NCBI GenBank assembly: GCA_030425745.1
Contig: JAUHZW010000129.1
Span: 1-6,178, forward strand
Length of the DNA: 6,178 nt
DNA from: Actinomycetes bacterium
GTDB lineage: Bacteria; Actinomycetota; Actinomycetes; S36-B12
Direction of reading: 5' to 3'
Both the position numbers and the translations under genes were made by a program. The notes beneath the pieces are model-generated. The model worked only from the letters and a program-made list of their open reading frames with translations, ran no database searches and was not told the DNA's origin. Of this stretch, positions 1 through 6,178 are shown one piece after another (within the stretch, counting starts at the first letter, position 1; every line of letters begins with the position of its first letter).

Positions 1-1208
1 GCCGATGCCGCCCGCGGATCCTCCCTGCAGCGCATCGTCTACCTCGGCGGACTGGCCCCGGACATCCCGATGGCGGCCATGTCCGCGCACATGCGGTCGA
101 GAGTCGTCGTCGGCCAGTTGCTGCGAGCCTCCGGCGTGCCCACCGTGGAGTTCCGCGCCAGCGTGATCATCGGATCCGGCTCGGCATCGTTCGAGATGCT
201 CCGGTACCTGACCGAGCGGCTCCCGGCGATGATCACACCGCGCTGGGTGCGCTCCCGCACCCAGCCCATCGCGATCCGCGACGTGCTGCGGTATCTCACC
301 CTCGCGGCGGATCTGCCGCCGGAGGTCAACCGCGCTTTCGAGATCGGCGGCCCGGAGGTCATCACCTACGAGGAGATGATGCAGCGCTACGCGAAGGTCG
401 CCGGGCTGAACCCTCGCGTGATCCTGCCGCTGAACGTGCTCAGTCCGGGCCTGTCCAGCCACTGGGTCGGTCTGGTCACTCCGGTGCCACGGTCGATCGC
501 CCGACCCCTCGTGCGGTCGCTGCGCCATCCGGCGGTCCGCCGGGAGCACGACATCGCCCGATGGATCCCGGACCCGCCCGGTGGTCTCGTGACGTTCGAC
601 GAGGCCGTGCGTCTGGCCCTGCGCCGCATCCGCGAGGCCGACGTCGCCACCCGATGGACCGGCGCCGCGACTCCCGGACCACTGTGGACCCCCTCCCCGG
701 GGATCCACAGTGGTCCGGTGGCACGCTGTTCACCGATGTGCGGACGGTGCAGACGCCGGCCTCCCCGGACGATCTCTGGCAGGCCGTCGAGCGCATCGGC
801 GGTGAGACCGGCTGGTACTCCGCGCGCCTGCTGTGGGAGGTGCGCGGCCTCATGGACCGCATGGTCGGCGGTGTCGGCCTGCGACGCGGGCGCCGGGACC
901 CGAACCGCCTCATGGTCGGCGACGTCGTCGACTTCTGGCGGGTGGAGGAGCGGATCCCACCGACCCTGCTGCGCCTGCGGGCGGAGATGAAGATGCCCGG
1001 CCGAGCCTGGCTGGAGTTCACCATCGCACCGAGGCCGGACGGCGATTCGCAGCTGACCCAGCGTGCCGTGTACTGGCCGCGCGCCCTCGCCGGGCACGCC
1101 TACTGGTGGGCGGTCACGCCCTTCCACGCCTTCGTCTTCCCGCCGATGGCCCGGCACATCGTCCAGACGGCGGAGCAGATCTCACGCACCCGCGCGGGCG
1201 CCTCCTGA
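1..1208 (+). pseudogene. SDR-family NAD(P)-binding / DUF2867 protein, 5'-partial and frameshifted
   Basis: The 3' part of a fusion gene: an atypical SDR (NmrA/YbjT-like) Rossmann domain followed by a DUF2867 domain. The start and dinucleotide-binding glycine motif lie left of the window. Frame 1 is open from base 1 and gives a typical SDR core: RIVYLGGLAP, an HMRSR segment, VEFRASVIIGSGSASFEML, PRWVRSRTQPIAIRDV and FEIGGPEVITYEEMMQRYA. Family similarity holds to about base 675 (TRWTGAATPG). It then resumes in frame 3 from about 684 (VDPLPGDPQWSGG) through GGETGWYS, VGGVGLRRGRRDPNRL and VDFWRVEE to TGA at 1206-1208. Joining the halves needs one missing base (a -1 shift) between about 676 and 693. 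Frame 1 past this point runs to 990 only as arginine/serine-rich shadow. This could be a true pseudogene, a sequencing or assembly error at the hairpin, or, less likely, recoding. Substrate unknown. The globin gene starts 23 nt downstream. Confidence 0.82.
674..718. repeat. Near-perfect inverted repeat (long hairpin) at the frameshift
   Basis: Arms CCGGACCACTGTGGA (674-688) and TCCACAGTGGTCCGG (704-718) are perfectly complementary over 15 bp. After one C/A mismatch (689/703), four more G-C pairs form (690-693 with 699-702), closing a 5-nt loop at 694-698. It lies inside coding sequence, and no T-run follows, so it is not a canonical terminator. It sits exactly where the reading frame of the surrounding gene changes. 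Confidence 0.9.
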
Positions 1209-1231
1209 TCCGGGTGGGAAACAATGGCCGG

Positions 1232-1666
1232 ATGAGCGAGGATCAGGGTCCCGAGGCCACTCCCTACGAGGACTTCGGAGGCGAGGAGTTCTTCACGAGT
1301 CTGGTGGCGGCCTTCTACCGCCGCGTGGCGGATGACGACATCCTCCGCCCGATGTACCCCGATGCCGACCTCGCCGCGGCCGAGCGTCGCCTTCGGCTGT
1401 TCCTCATGCAGTACTGGGGCGGCCCGACCACCTACGACGACGAACGCGGACACCCGCGCCTGCGCATGCGGCACATGGACTTCCAGATCGACGGCGCAGC
1501 CCGCGACCGCTGGCTGAGCCTGATGGGCGAGGCCATGGCCGAGCAGCAGCTCACGCCCGATCAGGAGTCCCGGCTCTGGATGTACCTGGTGAGTGCGGCG
1601 TTCGCGATGCAGAACATCCCCGATGATCCGGCCGGACGACCGCTTCCGATGCAGGACCAGCAGTGA
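1232..1666 (+). CDS. glbO: Group II truncated haemoglobin (trHbO / GlbO)
   Basis: A 144-aa haem-binding 2-over-2 globin, cytosolic, of the class typified by M. tuberculosis trHbO. Those proteins bind O2 very tightly and are linked to oxygen, NO/peroxide or redox chemistry; the role here is inferred. Family landmarks are present: Y29 (B10) in AAFYRRV, Y42 (CD1) in PMYPDADL, the QYWGGPTTY block (60-68), H81 (F8 proximal haem ligand) in HPRLRMRHM, and W94 (G8) in RDRWL. The Tyr-CD1 plus Trp-G8 pair marks group II. About 11 N-terminal residues precede the globin core, and a short Pro/Asp-rich tail follows it, making it longer than the 128-aa mycobacterial protein. ATG at 1232 was chosen because the conserved region begins just after it; another ATG at 1224 is out of frame. 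The ribosome-binding site is weak (GGGTGG at 1212-1217). The stop overlaps the next gene's start. Confidence 0.95.
   Translation: MSEDQGPEATPYEDFGGEEFFTSLVAAFYRRVADDDILRPMYPDADLAAAERRLRLFLMQYWGGPTTYDDERGHPRLRMRHMDFQIDGAARDRWLSLMGEAMAEQQLTPDQESRLWMYLVSAAFAMQNIPDDPAGRPLPMQDQQ
1652..1656 (+). promoter_or_regulatory. Ribosome-binding site for the alpha-glucosidase, inside glbO
   Basis: CAGGA lies 6 nt before the GTG at 1663, within the last codons of the globin gene. It supports the GTG start and re-initiation or coupling across the GTGA overlap (1663-1666). Confidence 0.6.
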
Positions 1667-3369
1667 CAGCGGCGTCGGGCACCCGTGATCGATCCACGGA
1701 CTGGTGGCGCGATGCCGTCGTCTACCAGGTGTATCCGCGCTCCTTCGCCGATTCGGACGGAGACGGCCTGGGTGACATCCCGGGTCTGATCTCCCGGCTG
1801 GACCACCTGCAGGAGCTCGGGGTCGATGCCGTCTGGATCTCCCCCTTCTACTCGTCGCCGCTGCACGACGGGGGCTACGACGTCGCCGACTACCGGTCGA
1901 TCGACTCCCGGCTCGGCTCCTTGGCCGACGTCGATGCGCTGATCGAGCAGGCGCACGCTCGGGACATCCGCATCATCATGGACATCGTCCCGAACCACAC
2001 GAGCAGTGAGCACCCGTGGTTCGTCGAGGCCCTCGCCTCGGAGCCGGGGTCAGCCGCATGGGACCGCTACATCGTTCGTGAGGGCCGGGGGCCTGACCGC
2101 GAGACCCCGCCCAACAACTGGCGCAGCGTGTTCCACGGCCGTGGCTGGTCGCATGTGCGCGACACCGAGGGCAACCCGACCGGGTACTGGTACCTGCACC
2201 TGTTCGACACAACGCAGCCGGACCTCAACTGGGACAACCCCGAGGTCCGGGCGGAGTTCCGCGACATCCTCCGGTTCTGGTTCGACCGGGGCATCGACGG
2301 CTTCCGCATCGACGTGGCGCACGGACTGGTCAAGGAGGAGGGCCTTCCCGACTTCGACTACTCCGCCGAGGACGAGGGCGCCCGCGCTGACATGTTCGAC
2401 GAGGATCTCGCCCACTCGCCGTTCTGGGACCAGGACGGCGTCCACGAGATCTACCGGGATTGGCGCCGGGTCGCCGATGAGTACGAGCCCCCGCGTATCT
2501 TCTGCGGGGAGACCTGGGTGCCGAACCCGGTGCGCCTGGCCCGCTACCAGCGGCCGGATGAGCTGCACACGTCGTTCAACTTCGACTACCTGATGGCCGG
2601 CTGGGATGCCGACCGCATGCGCCGGTCCATCGACGAGACCATCGCCCAGCACGCAGCCGTCGGCGCTCCCCCCACCTGGGTGCTGTCGAACCATGACGTC
2701 GTCCGCCACCGCACCAGGCTGGCACCGGGATTCGACAACGAGACCCGCCTGACCTGCGAGGTCGACGACGAGCGCGGGCTGGCTCGGGCGCGCGCCGCCA
2801 CGCTGTTCACGATGGCGCTGCCCGGATCGATGTACCTCTACCAGGGTGAGGAGCTCGGCCTTCCCGAGGTTCGCGACCTCTCCCCGGATGACCGGCAGGA
2901 TCCGGCCTGGCACCGCAGCGGCGGCACCGACGGCACGCGCGACGGGTGCCGGGTGCCGATCCCGTGGTCGGGTACGACGCCCTCGTACGGGTTCGGTCCC
3001 GCCGACGCATCGTGGCTGCCCCAGCCGGCGGACTGGGCCGACCTCACGGTCGACAGCGAACTCGGCGTCGAGGGCTCGACTCTGGAGTTCTACCGCTCCG
3101 CTCTGCGAACGCGTCGCGCCGAGGATTCCCTCGGTGAGGGTCTGCTGGCGTGGCTGGACGCCCCGGAGGGCGTACTGGCGTTCACCCGACCCGGCACCGA
3201 GTCCGGCGTGACCGTCGTCCTCAACCTCACGGATGCGCCCGTGCACCTGCCCAACTCGTGGGGCACATCCGTCCTCGTGGAGTCCGGCGACGAGGTCGCG
3301 GTGCTGGATGACGACGGCCGGGAACATCTGGTCATCGGCGGCGAGACCGCGGTGTGGCTGCGCGCCTGA
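1663..3369 (+). CDS. aglA: GH13 alpha-glucosidase (oligo-1,6-glucosidase subfamily)
   Basis: A 568-aa cytosolic glycoside hydrolase releasing glucose from the non-reducing ends of short alpha-glucosides (maltose, isomaltose, trehalulose-type); the exact substrate cannot be read. There is no signal peptide. The (beta/alpha)8 barrel begins at WWRDAVVYQVYPRSF, with a calcium-loop-like DSDGDGLGD at 30-38. GH13 conserved regions follow in order: GYDVADY (71-77), DIVPNH (107-112), QPDLNW (185-190, diagnostic of the oligo-1,6-glucosidase subfamily), GFRIDVAH with nucleophile D217, CGETWV with acid/base E283, and LSNHDV with transition-state D345. DGCRVPIPW (427-435) is typical of actinobacterial members, and a beta-sandwich C-domain ends the protein. 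Val218 after the nucleophile is the residue associated with alpha-1,6 activity in yeast and Bacillus homologues. GTG at 1663 overlaps the globin stop by 4 nt. M. tuberculosis has aglA beside glbO; the symbol follows that synteny. Confidence 0.95.
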   Translation: MTAASGTRDRSTDWWRDAVVYQVYPRSFADSDGDGLGDIPGLISRLDHLQELGVDAVWISPFYSSPLHDGGYDVADYRSIDSRLGSLADVDALIEQAHARDIRIIMDIVPNHTSSEHPWFVEALASEPGSAAWDRYIVREGRGPDRETPPNNWRSVFHGRGWSHVRDTEGNPTGYWYLHLFDTTQPDLNWDNPEVRAEFRDILRFWFDRGIDGFRIDVAHGLVKEEGLPDFDYSAEDEGARADMFDEDLAHSPFWDQDGVHEIYRDWRRVADEYEPPRIFCGETWVPNPVRLARYQRPDELHTSFNFDYLMAGWDADRMRRSIDETIAQHAAVGAPPTWVLSNHDVVRHRTRLAPGFDNETRLTCEVDDERGLARARAATLFTMALPGSMYLYQGEELGLPEVRDLSPDDRQDPAWHRSGGTDGTRDGCRVPIPWSGTTPSYGFGPADASWLPQPADWADLTVDSELGVEGSTLEFYRSALRTRRAEDSLGEGLLAWLDAPEGVLAFTRPGTESGVTVVLNLTDAPVHLPNSWGTSVLVESGDEVAVLDDDGREHLVIGGETAVWLRA

Positions 3370-3408
3370 GCGCCTCATAGCTGCGCTGCTGACCTCCTCG
3401 CAACTGCG
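3370..3408. other. Convergent intergenic gap
   Basis: A 39-bp space between two converging genes. I see no G/C hairpin with a T-run for either strand, only weak dyads such as GCGC-CTGA-GCGC at 3362-3373. Two imperfect direct copies (3379-3390 and 3402-3413, 10 of 12 identical) sit at its right side and may be chance. Confidence 0.5.
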
Positions 3409-4071
3409 CTACTGGACGACGCGCAGCGACAGCCGTGCGGCCGGGCCGTGCTGGTAGAAGAAGACCTGCCCGCGCGGGGTCGTCAGGCGCTTCCACGGCC
3501 CGCAGGCGGCCGCCGAAACCTTGGTGCGATCGTTGGCGATCATGCCGAGCCGATGGGCCGCATGCAGCACCCTCAGGGGCAGGCCGGCGAAGGACGGTCG
3601 GTCCCAGATCTCGTTGGCGATCGACTCCTGCGCCCTCGCCGGCAGTCCGTGGGAGCGGCGACGGAACTCCTCCGTGGCCTCATCGATCATCGGAACGAGA
3701 TCGCCGGACAGCCCGTGGATCGGCATCTGCCAGCCGTGCGCCGGGGGCAGGTGCGCAAGGCTGGGGTTCACCCCGGGAGGAACGTGCTCAATCGGCAGCG
3801 ACTCGATGTCGAGTCCAGCCCCCGCGCTGTCACTCACCAGATCGGCGAGACCGGCGAGCGACACGATGCGTTCGACGGCGTCGTCCTCAGTCACCGGATC
3901 GATGGTCGGGATCGCGAGGAAGACCAGAACGCCCAGAGGCGGAGCTGTGAAGATCCCCAGTGCCTGCTGGGCCGTGACCACGTGAGCTGACTGCCCGGCA
4001 TCCCAGGTGAGCTGCCGGCGGGCGAACGCCTCGAGGACGCGGGTTTCGGGCTCTGCCAGCCGGATTGTCAT
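3409..4071 (-). CDS. Conserved hypothetical protein (Rv2474c-like by position)
   Basis: A protein of about 220 aa with no domain I recognise. It is soluble: no signal peptide, and only a short hydrophobic stretch (LGVLVFLAIPTI, about residues 46-57), too short and proline-broken for a membrane segment. The N-terminal half is acidic. The C-terminal part is more basic and ordered-looking: PLRVLHAAHRLGMIANDR, then GPWKRLTTPRGQVFFYQHG, ending LSLRVVQ. Codon use matches a real high-GC gene. The start is either ATG at 4071 or the adjacent in-frame GTG at 4074; ATG is preferred, and neither has a well-placed Shine-Dalgarno (a GGGGG lies 15 nt before 4074). Both starts sit in one arm of an inverted repeat. 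It lies 39-42 bp downstream of the thioesterase and is probably in the same transcript. The position matches Rv2474c of M. tuberculosis, remembered as an uncharacterised protein of similar size. Confidence 0.8.
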   Translation of the reverse strand: MTIRLAEPETRVLEAFARRQLTWDAGQSAHVVTAQQALGIFTAPPLGVLVFLAIPTIDPVTEDDAVERIVSLAGLADLVSDSAGAGLDIESLPIEHVPPGVNPSLAHLPPAHGWQMPIHGLSGDLVPMIDEATEEFRRRSHGLPARAQESIANEIWDRPSFAGLPLRVLHAAHRLGMIANDRTKVSAAACGPWKRLTTPRGQVFFYQHGPAARLSLRVVQ

Positions 4072-4088
4072 CACACAAGTGTGGTGAC
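4067..4088. repeat. 22-bp inverted repeat over the start of the hypothetical gene
   Basis: Arms GTCATCACAC (4067-4076) and GTGTGGTGAC (4079-4088) are complementary at 9 of 10 positions around an AA centre. On the minus-strand RNA, both candidate start codons (GUG 4074, AUG 4071) fall in the 3' arm, so folding would hide them. As DNA it looks like a repressor operator. Neither role is proven. Confidence 0.6.
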
Positions 4089-4109
4089 GCCCCCGAGCGG
4101 TCGCAACTC

Positions 4110-4127
4110 GTGCTCAGGCCTGAGCAC
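4110..4127. repeat. Perfect 18-bp palindrome at the thioesterase stop codon
   Basis: GTGCTCAGGCCTGAGCAC is fully self-complementary and contains the thioesterase TGA stop (4114-4116 on the plus strand). As RNA it can form a 7-bp stem with a GGCC loop. The leftward sequence after it has no U-run, so it is not a standard intrinsic terminator. It may be a binding site, an RNA-processing or attenuation hairpin, or chance. Confidence 0.6.
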
Positions 4128-4518
4128 TTTCCAGCACGACTCGCAGTTCGTCGCTCATGCGCACCGGGCGGCCTGACTCCGGGCTCACGACCGCCATGAC
4201 GGTCGTGGCCTCAGCTGCCACCTCGTCATGCTCGTCGAGGATGCGGTAGCCCAGGGTGTACGAGGAGTTGCCGATGCGATCGACCCAGATCTCGACCACG
4301 ACCGGCTCGGGCGCGTAGAGCAGCGGCTTGCGGTGCGTGAGCTCCTGCTTGACGACGACCTGGGAGAAGCCCGGCCCCCGCACGAAGTCCAGATCACGCA
4401 GCAGGCCGACCCGCGCCTCCTGCAGGTAGTCGTGGAACACCACGTTGTTCACGTGCCCCAGCGGATCCAGATCGCTGAACCGGCGATGCACCGGTACGCG
4501 CCGACGCATCGATTCCAT
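4114..4518 (-). CDS. Hotdog-fold acyl-CoA thioesterase (4HBT family)
   Basis: A 134-aa single-domain hotdog protein of the 4-hydroxybenzoyl-CoA thioesterase / YbgC type, which hydrolyses acyl-CoA thioesters in the cytosol; the acyl substrate is unknown. The signature RFSDLDPLGHVNNVVFHDYL is at residues 13-31. By alignment with Pseudomonas 4HBT (GDCDPAG), D18 is the catalytic carboxylate. Strand-rich segments follow: VVVKQELTHRKPLLYAP, VVVEIWVDRIGNSSYTLGYRI and VAAEATTVMAVV. The length is normal for the family. ATG at 4518 gives the full N-terminus; a second in-frame ATG at 4509 is possible. It begins 5 nt after the ettA stop without a clear Shine-Dalgarno, suggesting translational coupling to ettA. 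M. tuberculosis Rv2475c is a small thioesterase-like protein in the same relative place. Confidence 0.93.
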   Translation of the reverse strand: MESMRRRVPVHRRFSDLDPLGHVNNVVFHDYLQEARVGLLRDLDFVRGPGFSQVVVKQELTHRKPLLYAPEPVVVEIWVDRIGNSSYTLGYRILDEHDEVAAEATTVMAVVSPESGRPVRMSDELRVVLESAQA

Positions 4519-4523
4519 CGGGG

Positions 4524-6178
<1,655 letters not shown>

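Noticed and set aside
689..698. Programmed -1 frameshift at the C-rich run
   Set aside because: A C-run slip is possible, but there is no X XXY YYZ heptamer, the hairpin stem begins upstream of the run instead of downstream, and the family is normally made without recoding; mutation or error is simpler.
674..718. Intrinsic terminator
   Set aside because: The stem is strong, but no T-run follows on either strand, and it lies inside a gene whose conserved coding continues for 160 codons.
387..1157. Minus-strand open frame (256 codons) opposite the SDR-DUF2867 gene
   Set aside because: It lies opposite conserved coding sequence and shows no recognisable protein features.
833..1231. In-frame 5' extension of the globin gene to an ATG at 833
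   Set aside because: The extension is Pro/Arg/Gly-rich shadow of the DUF2867 coding frame; globin homology begins just after the ATG at 1232.
2050..3378. Long minus-strand open frame (442 codons) opposite the alpha-glucosidase
   Set aside because: It is antisense to an unmistakable GH13 gene; composition is Arg/Val/Gly-biased with no domain. Long antisense frames are normal in high-GC DNA.
3379..3413. Direct repeat (10 of 12 bases, copies at 3379-3390 and 3402-3413)
   Set aside because: Short, imperfect and only two copies in GC-rich sequence; compatible with chance.

Overview
The window is typical high-GC actinobacterial chromosome, perhaps Micrococcales. This rests on strong G/C bias at third codon positions, GTG starts, tight gene packing and protein sequences that read as actinobacterial. 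It holds ordinary housekeeping and metabolic genes. I see no phage, transposon, CRISPR, toxin-antitoxin, secondary-metabolite or tRNA/rRNA signature.

Layout: a rightward block (1-3369) converges on a leftward block (6178-3409), with a 39-bp gap between them. Rightward: (i) the 3' part of a NAD(P)-binding SDR / DUF2867 fusion gene, which changes frame near 676-693 inside a strong hairpin; (ii) a group II truncated haemoglobin (trHbO/GlbO); (iii) a GH13 alpha-glucosidase of the oligo-1,6-glucosidase type, whose GTG start overlaps the globin stop by 4 bases. Leftward, in transcription order: (iv) ettA, an ABC-F translation factor that runs off the right edge and lacks only its first residues; (v) a hotdog-fold acyl-CoA thioesterase starting 5 nt after ettA; (vi) a protein of about 220 aa with no recognised domain.

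The order globin, alpha-glucosidase, (convergent) unknown, thioesterase, ABC-F resembles, from memory, Mycobacterium tuberculosis Rv2470 (glbO), Rv2471 (aglA), Rv2474c, Rv2475c, Rv2477c. The window therefore looks like an old actinobacterial neighbourhood rather than a recent acquisition. Globin and glucosidase are probably co-translated, as are ettA and the thioesterase.

The points most worth a second look are the frameshift coinciding with a near-perfect inverted repeat (674-718), two palindromes flanking the thioesterase/unknown-gene junction (4067-4088 and 4110-4127), a roughly 12-residue acidic insertion in the second ATPase domain of EttA, and the unexplained coupling of a haem protein to a glucosidase. 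No clear sigma-factor promoter or U-tract terminator could be called by eye.
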